DNA of 36,932 nt, taken from contig WYBK01000322.1 in the NCBI GenBank assembly GCA_011525905.1, positions 1 through 36,932 of the forward strand, in the 5' to 3' direction. The stretch's first letter is position 1. Each line of letters opens with the position of its first letter. The notes beneath the pieces are model-generated. The model was not told the origin of the DNA and did not search any database. It saw only the letters and a program-made list of their open reading frames with translations. This document shows, in pieces, positions 18,639 through 27,275 of the stretch. This DNA is from Acidobacteriota bacterium (GTDB lineage Bacteria; Acidobacteriota; Thermoanaerobaculia; Multivoradales; JAGPDF01). A program made the translations under genes and the position numbers.

Positions 18639-19067
18639 CTACTCCGTGGCGCCGGTTTCGCTGCTGCCGGCGTCGCCGCCGCTGCCGCCGCTGCCGCCAT
18701 TACCGCCGTTGCCGCCGTTCCCGCCGTCGGCCGCGGGCGCTGCGCCCGCCCCCCGCCGCCGCGCGCGGCGCAGCTCCTCTTCCTTGAACAGGTAGCGGAT
18801 CGAGTGCTTCGGGATCAGCAGATTGGGGCCGACGTGGCGGTTGAGCTTGATCGCGCCCTTGTCGTACCACTCGATCCAGCCGCGCAGCTCCTCGCCATCG
18901 ACCAGCACGACCACCATCGGCGTGCGCGCGGCCATCTGCTTGAGGTAGTAGAACTCCTCGGCGTTGGTCTGCTCGGGCGGGCTCTGCTTGCGCCGGGTCA
19001 CGGCGCGCGGCTCGCCGCCGCGTTTCTGCTCTCCCAGGTCGGGACGGATCAGCTTCCGATTGCTCAT
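18639..19067 (-). CDS. Hfq-like Sm RNA-binding protein with Gly/Asn-rich tail
   Basis: 142 residues from ATG at 19067, overlapping the ricT stop (ATGA). Residues 1-34 are a basic, disordered lead ([20 protein letters not shown]). Residues 35-96 fit an Sm fold: an N-terminal helix ([11 protein letters not shown]), Sm1-like strands ([21 protein letters not shown]) and an Sm2 motif [12 protein letters not shown], whose KHSI corresponds to the YKHAI motif of Hfq. Residues 97-110 are Arg-rich, and 114-142 are a low-complexity Gly/Asn/Ser tail ending acidic (SSETGATE), like the flexible tails of Hfq. It probably binds RNA as a hexameric ring, but hexamer and sRNA function are inferred. The neighbour RicT also acts in RNA metabolism. 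Confidence 0.85.
   Translation of the reverse strand: MSNRKLIRPDLGEQKRGGEPRAVTRRKQSPPEQTNAEEFYYLKQMAARTPMVVVLVDGEELRGWIEWYDKGAIKLNRHVGPNLLIPKHSIRYLFKEEELRRARRRGAGAAPAADGGNGGNGGNGGSGGSGGDAGSSETGATE
18676..18729. repeat. Six 9-bp tandem units encoding the Gly/Asn/Ser tail
   Basis: Six consecutive units of the form CCGCCGnnn (CCGCCGCTG twice, CCGCCATTA, CCGCCGTTG, CCGCCGTTC, CCGCCGTCG) lie in the 3' part of the Sm-protein gene. On the coding strand each unit encodes GlyGly plus one residue (Asn, Ser or Asp). Each unit is three codons, so expansion or loss would keep the frame and change only tail length. Confidence 0.85.
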
Positions 19068-19798
19068 GACGGCTCGGCCATCCTCGCTTCGTTCGCTCGC
19101 TTCTTCGCGCTCTTGTACTGATCGTCCTCGTAGGCCAGGCAGCAGAGCAGACGACCGCACTGGCCTGAGATCTTCGACGGGTTGAGCGAGAGGTTCTGCC
19201 GCTTGGCCATCTGGATCGAGATCGGCCGAAACTCCTTCAGCCAGGTCGAGCAGCAGAGCGTCTTGCCGCACACCCCGATGCCACCCAGCAGGGCCGCCTC
19301 GTCGCGCGCGCCGACCTGGACCATGTGGACGCGGGTCGAGAAGCGCTGGGCGATCTCGCGCACCAGACGGCGGAAGTCGACCCGGCGCTCGGCGGTGAAG
19401 TGGACCGTCGCCTTCTTGCCCGACAGGCTGAAGTCGACGCGCGAGACCTTCATGTCGAGGCCGAGCGCCCGCGCTCGCTCCTGGCAGAAGACCTTGGCGA
19501 CCGCCTGTCGCTCGAGCTGGCGGTCGTGCTCGTCGACGTCGGCCGGAGTGGCGCCGCGCAGGATCTTCTTGGCGCTCGCCTTCTGACAGGGCTTGAACAC
19601 CGTCATCGGCGAGCTCTCGACGTGCCCGAACGCCGGCTCGCCGTCGACCTCGACCACCACCCGGTCGCCGCGCGCGAAGATCGTGCCGCCGGTGGTGCAC
19701 AGCGTCAGGTTGGTCTCTTCGGCGAAGCGCACGCCGACGAACGCCGACTCGACCGCCGTCGACATCCCCTTGTAGGCGCAGCCGCCGCAACCCGACAT
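19064..19798 (-). CDS. ricT: RicT/YaaT-like PSP1-domain protein
   Basis: 244 residues from ATG at 19798, chosen because AGGAGG lies about 10 bases upstream; an in-frame GTG at 19870 would add 24 residues without a clear site. The PSP1 C-terminal domain is recognised by [36 protein letters not shown] and [15 protein letters not shown]. Cysteines at 4 and 7 (CGGC), 177, 182, 183, 214, 219 and 220 could hold iron-sulfur clusters; in Bacillus, RicT belongs to the RicAFT complex, which carries 4Fe-4S clusters and directs RNase Y processing. No RicA or RicF gene is adjacent. It is followed, with overlap, by the Sm protein and then pdxA. A strong promoter lies about 150 bases upstream. Confidence 0.9.
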   Translation of the reverse strand: MSGCGGCAYKGMSTAVESAFVGVRFAEETNLTLCTTGGTIFARGDRVVVEVDGEPAFGHVESSPMTVFKPCQKASAKKILRGATPADVDEHDRQLERQAVAKVFCQERARALGLDMKVSRVDFSLSGKKATVHFTAERRVDFRRLVREIAQRFSTRVHMVQVGARDEAALLGGIGVCGKTLCCSTWLKEFRPISIQMAKRQNLSLNPSKISGQCGRLLCCLAYEDDQYKSAKKRANEARMAEPS

Positions 19799-20002
19799 CT
19801 CCGCTTCGCCTCCTCCTTCGGCCGAGCGTTTCCTGGCACTCGGGTCCCCGACGTGCAGGATCGGTACCACGAAGCCGGAGCCGCTGGCTCGGGGAGCCGT
19901 CGACGTGCCGCGCGAACCGCGCCTCGGCCAGGGTCTCTCGGGGCATTATCCCCACCCCATTCCAGCCCTGTCAACTCGAACAAGATTTTTCTTGACAGCG
20001 GT
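19799..20002. other. Intergenic region between purD and ricT
   Basis: About 200 bases separate the purD stop from the chosen ricT start. It holds the ricT promoter, the long untranslated leader (or an extended ricT N-terminus from GTG 19870), and inverted arms CTGTCAA (19968-19974) and TTGACAG (19992-19998) with a small inner hairpin CAAGA-TTTT-TCTTG. This could be a weak purD terminator or a regulator site overlapping the -35. Confidence 0.6.
19945..19974 (-). promoter_or_regulatory. Strong sigma70 promoter for ricT operon
   Basis: On the minus strand, a perfect TTGACA (19974-19969) and GATAAT (19950-19945) are 18 bases apart. Directly upstream is an AT-rich patch (AAGAAAAATCTTG, 19994-19982) that stands out in this GC-rich genome and could be an UP element. 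The predicted start near 19938 gives ricT a leader of about 140 bases. It is the best promoter in the window. Confidence 0.8.
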
Positions 20003-21307
20003 TTACGACGATGCAAAGCCCTCCGGCGAGGCGTCGAAGCGCTCGATCAGGCGACGCCCGATGTCGCGCCGGAAGCGCTTGGCCGGCCAGCGGATCTCGG
20101 CCGCGGCGGCGTAGGCGCGTCGGAGCGCCTCGGCGAGGTCCTGCCCGGTCGCCGCCACGTTCAGCACCCGGCCGCCGGCGGAGACCACCCGCCCCGCCGC
20201 CGCGGCCGTGCCGGCGTGGAAGACCTCGACGGCCGGGTGCGCGGCCGCCGCCGCGAGGCCCTCGATTTCCTCCCCCTTGACCGGACGCTCGGGATAGCCC
20301 TCGCTGGCCAGCACGACGACCGCGGCGGCCTCCTTCCGAAAGTGGAGACGGGAGACCGCGAAGCCGCCGCCGGCGGCCGCGGCGAGGATCGGCAGCAGGT
20401 CGTCCTCGAGGCGCAGCATCACGGCCTGGCACTCCGGATCGCCGAAGCGGGCGTTGAACTCGAGCACCTGCGGCCCCTCGGCGGTGAGCATCAGGCCGGC
20501 ATAGAGCACGCCGACGAAGCGGCGATTCTCCTCGGCGAGCCCGGCGAGGGTCGGCTTGAGGATCTTCTCGAGGATGGCCGCGCCCTTCTCCGCGGAGAGC
20601 AGGCCGGAGGGGCTGTGCGCGCCCATGCCCCCGGTGTTCGGGCCCTGGTCGTCGTCGCCGAGCCGCTTGTAGTCGCGGGCCGTCGCGAGCGGCAGCAGCC
20701 GCTCGCCGTCGGCGAGCGCCATGAAGGAGACTTCTTCCCCCTCGAGAAAGCGCTCGACCACGACCCGGTCGCCGGCGTTGCCGAAGCGGCGCTCGTCGAA
20801 CAGGACCGCCAGGCCCTGCTCGAGCTGGGCCGCGTTCGCGGCGATCACCACGCCCTTGCCCGCCGCCAGCCCGTCCGCCTTGAGTACCACCGGCAGGCCG
20901 AAGCGCCGCGCCGCGCGCTCGGCCTCGGCGCGCGAGTGCGCCACCACGAACTCGGCGGTCGGCACGCCGTGGCGCGCCAGGAACTCCTTGGCGAAGACCT
21001 TGCTGCCCTCGATCTCGGCGGCCGCCCGGCGTGGACCGAACACGCGCACGCCGCGCGCCAGCAGCTCGTCGACCAGGCCGAGGGAGAGCGGCAGCTCCGG
21101 GCCGACGACCACCAGGTCGATCGCCATCGCGCTCGCGAAGCCGGCGAGCTCGCGGATCTCGTCGACCGCGATCGGCACGAGGTCGGCGGCCGCGGCGATC
21201 CCCGGATTGCCCGGCGCACAGTAGAGCTCGTTGAGCTCGGGACTCTGCGCGAGCTTCCAGCAGAGGGCGTGCTCCCGGCCCCCCGCTCCGACCACCAGTA
21301 CCTTCAT
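20003..21307 (-). CDS. purD: Phosphoribosylamine-glycine ligase (GAR synthetase)
   Basis: 434 residues from ATG at 21307, overlapping the ispH stop (ATGA). PurD joins glycine to phosphoribosylamine with ATP, step two of purine synthesis. Seen are the N-terminal MKVLVVGAGGREHALCWKLA, VVVGPELPLSLGLVDEL, the ATP-grasp core (VVLKADGLAAGKGVVIA), DDQGPNTGGMGAHSP and the metal-binding LEFNARFGDPECQ. Length and domain order (N, A, B, C) are normal, and no fusion to purM or purN is present. It is co-transcribed with ispH, a linkage with no obvious pathway logic. A promoter for the next unit starts just after its stop. Confidence 0.98.
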   Translation of the reverse strand: MKVLVVGAGGREHALCWKLAQSPELNELYCAPGNPGIAAAADLVPIAVDEIRELAGFASAMAIDLVVVGPELPLSLGLVDELLARGVRVFGPRRAAAEIEGSKVFAKEFLARHGVPTAEFVVAHSRAEAERAARRFGLPVVLKADGLAAGKGVVIAANAAQLEQGLAVLFDERRFGNAGDRVVVERFLEGEEVSFMALADGERLLPLATARDYKRLGDDDQGPNTGGMGAHSPSGLLSAEKGAAILEKILKPTLAGLAEENRRFVGVLYAGLMLTAEGPQVLEFNARFGDPECQAVMLRLEDDLLPILAAAAGGGFAVSRLHFRKEAAAVVVLASEGYPERPVKGEEIEGLAAAAAHPAVEVFHAGTAAAAGRVVSAGGRVLNVAATGQDLAEALRRAYAAAAEIRWPAKRFRRDIGRRLIERFDASPEGFASS

Positions 21308-22179
21308 GGCGCCCCTCCGCTCGCGGCCGCCGGCGCGCCGAGCGCGACCAGCGCCGTCTCGACCTCGTCGACCACGTAGTCGGGGGTCGAGGCGCCCGCG
21401 GTCAGCCCGACGGTGTCGATCCCTTCGAACCAGCTCGGATCGAGATCGCCGACGCCCTGCACCAGGTAGCTCGGCTTGTAGCGACGGCAGATCTCCCAGA
21501 GATGCCGGGTGTTGGCCGAGCGCCTGCCGCCGATCACCACGATCGCGCCGATCCGCGGGTCCTGGCCGAGGCGGTGCGCCGCGTCCTGGTTCTCCTTGGT
21601 GGCGTAGCAGATCGTGTCGGCGCGCGTGGCGCCCGGGCACTCGGCCTCGATGTGGCGGACGACCTCCTCGAACTCCTCGGCGTTGAGCGTCGTCTGGTAG
21701 AAGATCTTCACTCGCGCGTAGCGCGCCCAGTCGATCGCCCGCGCCTCCTCGAGCGTGTGCAGCACGTGGTAGCGCGCCGGATCGAGGTCGTGGGTGTAGC
21801 CGATCACCTCGCGGTGGCGCGGGTCGCCGATGAAGACCAGCTGGGCTCCCTCGGCGAGCGCGATCGACGCCTCGTCGTGGATGTCGTAGACGAACGGACA
21901 GGTCGTGTCGAGCACCTGCAGACCGCGCTCGCGCGCCCGGTGGTGGAAGGAGGGGGGAACCCCGTGCGCCGAGAAGACCACGGCGCCCCGGTCGACCTGC
22001 TCGAGTGCCTCGACCGTGCCGACGCCCAGCCGCTCCATCTCCTCGACCACGCGCTCGTTGTGGACCACCTGGCCGAGGATCGCCCCCCGATGACCCAGGC
22101 GCGCGAACTTCTTGACCTTCTTGTCGGCGATCCGCACGCCCGCGCAGAAGCCGTACTTCTCGGCGCGCTCGACCCTCAT
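21304..22179 (-). CDS. ispH: 4-hydroxy-3-methylbut-2-enyl diphosphate reductase
   Basis: 291 residues from ATG at 22179. IspH is the last enzyme of the MEP isoprenoid pathway, making IPP and DMAPP with an oxygen-sensitive 4Fe-4S cluster. The three cluster cysteines are Cys12 (YGFCAGV), Cys94 (DTTCPF) and Cys191 (DTICYAT). His40 (GQVVHN), His122 and Glu124 (GDPRHREVIG) and the SAHGVPP loop are in place. A -10-like TAGACT ends 10 bases before the ATG, which has no Shine-Dalgarno site. IPP feeds the polyprenyl carrier used by the sugar transferases and the quinone of the bd oxidase. The cluster depends on machinery such as the SUF system at the right end. Confidence 0.98.
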   Translation of the reverse strand: MRVERAEKYGFCAGVRIADKKVKKFARLGHRGAILGQVVHNERVVEEMERLGVGTVEALEQVDRGAVVFSAHGVPPSFHHRARERGLQVLDTTCPFVYDIHDEASIALAEGAQLVFIGDPRHREVIGYTHDLDPARYHVLHTLEEARAIDWARYARVKIFYQTTLNAEEFEEVVRHIEAECPGATRADTICYATKENQDAAHRLGQDPRIGAIVVIGGRRSANTRHLWEICRRYKPSYLVQGVGDLDPSWFEGIDTVGLTAGASTPDYVVDEVETALVALGAPAAASGGAP

Positions 22180-22189
22180 GGCAGCGGGC

Positions 22190-22195
22190 AGTCTA
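22190..22195 (-). promoter_or_regulatory. -10-like box TAGACT before ispH
   Basis: TAGACT (22195-22190 on the minus strand) ends 10 bases before the ispH ATG. It predicts a 3-4 base leader, and the gap (GCCCGCTGCC) has no ribosome site. No good -35 is seen. Confidence 0.4.
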
Positions 22196-22237
22196 GCAGG
22201 GGGCGCCGCGCTGCCGCGCCGACGCCGGCGCCCGGCC

Positions 22238-22864
22238 TCAGGCGATCAGCCGCTGCAGCGCGCCCCGCCAACCGCGGAAGCGCACGCGCCCCTCGAGGCG
22301 GAAGAGGATCCAGCAGTCGTCGCCGTCGAGGGTGTGCGGCCCGTGCTCGGAGCCCGGCTCGTAGATCGCGAAGTCGCCGGCCACGAAGGCGCCGCGCTCG
22401 TCCTCGTAGCCGCCGGCGAGCACCACCGCGTGCTCGAAGCCGAGGTGGCGGTGGCGCGGGAAGACCCGGCCTCCCGGCATGTGCGCGACCGCCAGGGCCA
22501 CGCCGCGCTCGTCGTCCCGGTCGAGCACCGCGAGGCGCGCGCCGCGCAGCAGCGGCCGCCACCAGCGCACTCGGCCACCGGGCACGAGCTCGCGGCGGGC
22601 GGCGAGCGGCAGCGGCACCGAGGCCGGGATCGGATCGGCGGCCGGTGCCGAGTCGAGGCGCGCCGCGAGCTTCGTCCAGAGCGCGTCGGGCGCCGGCAGG
22701 CGCGGCAGGGCGCCGAGCGCCCAGCCGCCCGGAGCGCTGACCGCGGCGACCTCGGCGCGGCAGGCGGCGCAGTGGTCGAGATGCGCCTCGAGCACGACGC
22801 GCAGGGCGCGGTCGAGATGTCCCGAAGCGTGGGCGAGCAGAGTCTCGGACGGGGGGTGCATCAT
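22238..22864 (-). CDS. ChrR-like zinc-binding cupin anti-sigma factor
   Basis: 208 residues from ATG at 22864, overlapping the sigma-factor stop (ATGA); a second ATG follows at once. The N-terminal part (about 1-60) is an anti-sigma domain with the zinc motif His28-x3-Cys32-x2-Cys35 (HLDHCAACRAEV). The C-terminal part (about 95-205) is a cupin: FPRHRHLGFEHAVVLAGG supplies the His/His/Glu-type metal site, and GDFAIYEPGSEHGPHTL the second motif. This two-domain layout is that of ChrR, which in Rhodobacter holds its ECF sigma until singlet oxygen or peroxides trigger release. The signal here is inferred from family. The gene context, with superoxide dismutase nearby, agrees. Confidence 0.88.
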   Translation of the reverse strand: MMHPPSETLLAHASGHLDRALRVVLEAHLDHCAACRAEVAAVSAPGGWALGALPRLPAPDALWTKLAARLDSAPAADPIPASVPLPLAARRELVPGGRVRWWRPLLRGARLAVLDRDDERGVALAVAHMPGGRVFPRHRHLGFEHAVVLAGGYEDERGAFVAGDFAIYEPGSEHGPHTLDGDDCWILFRLEGRVRFRGWRGALQRLIA

Positions 22865-23520
22865 GGCGCGGGAGCCTCGGTAGGGGTGCCCGCCGGCACA
22901 GCCGGTCCGGGCTCGGTCAGAACGTCGCGGAGAATCGCGAGGCCGGCGCGGATCCTCGACTTGAGCGTGCCGAGCGGCAGATCGAGCCGCTCGGCCGTTT
23001 CCTCGTAGGTGAGCCCGCCGAAGTAGGCGAGCTCGAGAGCCTGGCGCTGCTCGGCCTTGAGCGCTCCGAGCGCCTGGCGCACCGAGAGCGCGGCGACGCG
23101 GCCGTCGGCGCCCGGCTCGTCGGACTCGAACCGGGTCAGGTCGACGGCCCCGTCCTCGTCGGCGCGCGCCGAGCGACGGCGCCAGAGATCGACCAGCTTG
23201 TTGCGCGCGATCGTGTAGAGCCAGGCCGGCACGTCGCCGCGGTCGGGCCGATAGCTCGGGGCCTTGCGCCAGACCGAGAGGAGCACCTCCTGCGCCAGGT
23301 CCTCGGCCGCCTCGCGCTCGCGCGCGAGCATCCGGATGTAGGCGAGCAGGCGGCCGGCATGGCGGTCGTAGAAGAGGCGGAAAGCCTCCCGGTCCTCGCG
23401 CGCGATGCGCCGGATCAGCTCGCGGTCGGTGATCTCGTCGGTCATCGGTAGGGCCGTCTCCAGCCGGAGGCCGCGCCCGGGCAGGGATGCAGCGGCGGCG
23501 GGGGCGGCGGCACTCGGCAT
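22861..23520 (-). CDS. ECF sigma factor (RpoE-like, ChrR-partnered group)
   Basis: 219 residues from ATG at 23520. This start has a GGAGAG ribosome site and lies 20 bases after a predicted self-promoter; an ATG at 23445 (MTDEITD) would remove a 25-residue low-complexity lead and is the alternative. Region 2 covers about 35-105 (FRLFYDRHAGRLLAYIRM, DLAQEVLLSVWRKAPSYR, WLYTIARNKLVDLWRRR). Region 4 covers about 150-200 (LKAEQRQALELAYFGGLTYEETAERLDLPLGTLKSRI). There is no region 1 or 3, as usual for ECF factors. It is translationally coupled to its anti-sigma factor, and its targets probably include its own operon. Confidence 0.95.
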   Translation of the reverse strand: MPSAAAPAAAASLPGRGLRLETALPMTDEITDRELIRRIAREDREAFRLFYDRHAGRLLAYIRMLAREREAAEDLAQEVLLSVWRKAPSYRPDRGDVPAWLYTIARNKLVDLWRRRSARADEDGAVDLTRFESDEPGADGRVAALSVRQALGALKAEQRQALELAYFGGLTYEETAERLDLPLGTLKSRIRAGLAILRDVLTEPGPAVPAGTPTEAPAP

Positions 23521-23540
23521 TCTGGCACTCTCCGGCCCTA

Positions 23541-23568
23541 CTTACGCAGCGCTGAGAGCGCCGGATGA
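23541..23568 (-). promoter_or_regulatory. Predicted ECF autoregulatory promoter (TCATCC-16-CGTAAG)
   Basis: On the minus strand, TCATCC (23568-23563) and CGTAAG (23546-23541) are 16 bases apart. This is one base from the TGATCC...CGTA pattern described for RpoE-ChrR-type ECF sigma factors, and it ends 20 bases before the sigma-factor ATG. Its position inside the 60-base gap upstream of the sigma gene supports self-activation. Confidence 0.6.
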
Positions 23569-23582
23569 GCGCGCGAGGCGGA

Positions 23583-24799
23583 TCAGGGCGCGGGCAGGGC
23601 GGCGACCGGCAGCAACCGGACGCGCAGGCGCGTCTCGCCCGGGCGCTCCCCGTCGGTCCAGGCGACCGCCAGGCGGTCGCCGAGCGCCGCGAGGCGGGGT
23701 CGGCCGCTCGCCCGGCCCGCGGACAGCGCGGCGACCGCGCGTCGGGGTCCCGCGGCTCCGGCGCCATCGATCAGGACCAGGCGAAGCTCCGCTCCCGCGC
23801 CGGCCCGGGCGATCCAGGCCACGGCGCTGCGCCCCTCGCCGAGCGCCGCGGCCGCCGCGCGGCCGACCGGCGCCTCGGCATCGAGCGTCACCGGCGCCGT
23901 GACGCTGCGACCGCCGTCGGCCGAGCGGGCGAAGCGCACCCGCGGCGCCTCGCCGGCCGCGGTGAACCAGGCGAGGGTGAGCTGCTCCCCCGCGGCCGCG
24001 AGGGCCGGTCCGTTGACCGGGCAACCGGCGATCTGCCAGCCCTCGCCGCCGACCGGCAGCGTCGCGACCGCGCCGTCCTCGGCGCGTCGGGCGAGGCGGA
24101 CGTCGCGGATCTCGCCGGGCGAGCGGTCGCGATAGGCCACCAGCGTCGCCCCGCCGACCGCGGCCGCCGCGGTCGAACAGCAGTCGCAGACCCGCTCGTC
24201 GAGCGGCGCGCGCACGCCGATGCCGGCGGCGTCGATCGCGGCCGTGTAGAGCGCCATCGCGCCGCCGGCGGGGGTGGCGCGGCCGTCCAGCCAGAAGGCG
24301 CGCGCGCCCGCGGGCGTCGTGGCGAAGGAGACGAAGCCGTGCTCGGCGGCGACGCCGTCGTCGTTCAGGCGGCCGAGCCGCGCGAAGCTGGCGCCGCCGT
24401 CGCGCGAGCGGGCGACCCAGAGATCGTAGTCGTAACGGCCGGCGCCGCTCGACTCGAGCCAGGCCACCAGCGTCGAGCCGTCGCCGCCCACCGCGATCTC
24501 GGGCGTGTCCGCCCAGTTGGCCCAGATCCGTTCGCCCGCGGCGACCGTCACCGGCGCGCTCCAGCCCCCGGCGCGCCAGCGCGCGACGACGACCCGGTGA
24601 CCGCCGCCATCCCCCCGCTCGAGCCAGGCGGCGAGCAGCGCGTCGCCGGCCACGGCGAGAGCCGGCGCGAAGGCGCCCGCCGCCGCGGGCGGATCGATCG
24701 CCACGCCTTCGGGTCCGGGAGACGCGGCGGCGGGCGCGGGCGCCTCTCCCGCGAACCCGGCGAGCAGGGCGAGCGCGGCGAGGCCGGCGAGCGGCGGGC

Positions 24800-24803
<4 letters not shown>
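23583..24803 (-). CDS. Secreted beta-propeller protein with CDCC motif (sialidase-like)
   Basis: 406 residues from GTG at 24803, overlapping the superoxide dismutase stop (GTGA). The N-terminus (PPLAGLAALALLAGFAGEAPA) is a signal peptide. The body has BNR/sialidase-type propeller repeats with Asp-box-like SRDGGASF (about 133-140) and SADGGRSV. A cysteine cluster lies at DERVCDCCSTAAA (Cys206, 208, 209), followed by YRDRSPGEIRD and by GCPVNGP (Cys261). Catalytic residues of true sialidases (arginine triad, Tyr/Glu pair) are not evident, so hydrolase activity is doubtful. The cysteines could bind metal or form disulfides. Coupling to an exported SOD suggests an envelope redox role. Function unproven. 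Confidence 0.85.
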
Positions 24804-25531
<728 letters not shown>

Positions 25532-25680
25532 CGCCACCTCCCGCGCGTCTGTCCGGCGCGCGGCCCGCGCGCCGCCTTTCGCCATGATACGCAATCGCAC
25601 GGGTCGCCTCGGCGAGGCCGCCGGCGCGCGGCCGGCCGTGTCAGAATTCGCCCGGCGCCGCGCGGCGCCCGCGCTCCGGC

Positions 25681-27213
25681 ATGACCCGCCCGAATCGCCC
25701 CGATCCGACCGACGACCTCGCGCAGCTCCTGGCGGTGCTGCCACCCGACCTGCGCGACGCGGTCGCCCGGCAGGGGCGCCTCGAGGAGCTGCTCGAGATC
25801 GTCCTCGACCTGGGCCGCCGCCCCGAGGCGCGCTTCGCGCGCGCCAACGTCGAGCTCGCCGCCGAGCCGCTCGGCCGCGAGGTGCTCGACCACGTCGTCG
25901 AGCGTGTCGGCTGCTTCGGTCCCGACAACCGCGCCGGCATCGAGCGGACCCTCCACCGGATCTCGGCGCTGCGCAACCGGCGCGGCGCCGTGGTCGGCTT
26001 GACCTGCCGCGTCGGTCGGGCCGTGGTCGGCACCGTCGACATCGTGCGCGACGTCATCGAGACCGGCCGCTCGACGCTGCTGCTCGGCCGCCCGGGCGTC
26101 GGCAAGACGACGCTGCTGCGCGAGGCGGCGCGCGTGCTCGCCGACGAGCTGGGCAAGCGCGTGGTGGTGGTCGACACCTCGAACGAGATCGCCGGCGACG
26201 GCGACATCCCCCACCCGGGGATCGGGCGCGCGCGGCGGCTGCAGGTGTCCACCCCCTCCGAGCAGCACGCCACCATGATCGAGGCGGTCGAGAATCACAT
26301 GCCGGAGGTCGTCGTGATCGACGAGATCGGCACGCAGGCGGAGGCGCTCGCCGCGCGCACCATCGCCGAGCGCGGCGTCCAGCTGATCGCCACCGCCCAC
26401 GGCAACGCGCTCGACAACCTCCTGCAGAACCCGACGCTCTCCGATCTGGTCGGGGGCATCCAGGCCGTCACCCTCTCCGACGAGGAGGCGCGGCGGCGCG
26501 GCACCCAGAAGACCGTGCTCGAGCGCAGGGCGCCGCCGACCTTCGAAGTGCTCGTCGAGATCCGCGACAAGGACCGCTTCGCGATCTACCCCGACGTCGC
26601 GGAAGTGGTCGACCGGGTGCTGCGCGGCGCCGCGCCCCGCCCGGAGCTGCGCGTGCGCGGCGCCGACGGCCGGGTCGAGGTCGAACCGGCCGCCTCCGGC
26701 GAGGAGCCGGCCGCCTCCGCCGCCCCCGACTGGCGGCGGCCGCGGCGCCGCAGGCGCCTGCTGCGCATCCTGCCCTACGCGGTCTCCTCGCCGCGACTCG
26801 AGCGCGCGATCCGCGACCTGCGGCTGCCGGCGGCCGTGGTCGACCGGCTCTCGGAGGCCGATTGCGTGGTCACGCTCAAGTCGCAGGAGAAGCGGCTGCC
26901 CAAGACGCTGCGCGCCGCCGAGGCCGAGGGCAAGCCGATCCACGTGCTGCGCAACGGCACGACCGGCCAGGTCGAGAGCTTCCTGCGCGGCCTCTTCGAG
27001 GTCGGCGACCTGCTCGACGAGCAACGCAACGCGATGGCCGAGGTCGAGGTCGCGGTCGCCGAGGCGCGCGCGAGCGGCCGGGCGGTCGAGCTGGCGCCGC
27101 AGGCGAGCTTCGTGCGGCGGCTGCAGCACGAGGCGGTCGAGCGCCACGGCCTGACCTCCGCCTCGCGTGGCGACGAGCCCTTCCGCCACGTCGTCGTCTT
27201 CCCCGAGCACTGA
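25681..27213 (+). CDS. AAA ATPase with R3H domain (Ycf45/SpoIIIAA-like)
   Basis: 510 residues from ATG. Residues about 60-120 lead into an AAA core with Walker A LLLGRPGVGKTTLLREAA (Lys142) and Walker B VVVIDEIGTQAEA (Asp214-Glu215), plus IATAHGNALDNLLQNPTL, all typical of the Ycf45 group related to SpoIIIAA. A basic linker (RRPRRRRRLLRILPYAVS, from about 352) is followed by a small domain (IHVLRNGTTGQVESFL) and an R3H-like end (FVRRLQHEAVERHGL, then EPFRHVVVF). R3H domains bind single-stranded nucleic acid. The biological role of this family is poorly known outside sporulation and plastids. It is divergent from the superoxide dismutase gene across 149 bases. Confidence 0.92.
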   Translation: MTRPNRPDPTDDLAQLLAVLPPDLRDAVARQGRLEELLEIVLDLGRRPEARFARANVELAAEPLGREVLDHVVERVGCFGPDNRAGIERTLHRISALRNRRGAVVGLTCRVGRAVVGTVDIVRDVIETGRSTLLLGRPGVGKTTLLREAARVLADELGKRVVVVDTSNEIAGDGDIPHPGIGRARRLQVSTPSEQHATMIEAVENHMPEVVVIDEIGTQAEALAARTIAERGVQLIATAHGNALDNLLQNPTLSDLVGGIQAVTLSDEEARRRGTQKTVLERRAPPTFEVLVEIRDKDRFAIYPDVAEVVDRVLRGAAPRPELRVRGADGRVEVEPAASGEEPAASAAPDWRRPRRRRRLLRILPYAVSSPRLERAIRDLRLPAAVVDRLSEADCVVTLKSQEKRLPKTLRAAEAEGKPIHVLRNGTTGQVESFLRGLFEVGDLLDEQRNAMAEVEVAVAEARASGRAVELAPQASFVRRLQHEAVERHGLTSASRGDEPFRHVVVFPEH

Positions 27214-27246
27214 TCCACGAGCGGGCGCGCCGGACCCGTCGCGTTC

Positions 27247-27252
27247 TAGTAT
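27247..27252 (+). promoter_or_regulatory. -10-like box TAGTAT before antiporter gene
   Basis: TAGTAT lies 23 bases ahead of the ATG at 27276 and is followed by a clear ribosome site (GGAGG, 5 bases before the ATG). The predicted leader is about 17 bases. No strong -35 is visible. Confidence 0.35.
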
Positions 27253-27275
27253 TGCGCCGACGTTCTGGAGGACCG

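Noticed and set aside
18676-18729. Tandem units as a CRISPR-like array
   Set aside because: Units are only 9 bases with no spacers and lie inside a coding frame; a protein repeat.
19992-19997. Plus-strand TTGACA
   Set aside because: No -10 at 16-18 bases downstream and it would read antisense into purD; better seen as one arm of the inverted repeat.
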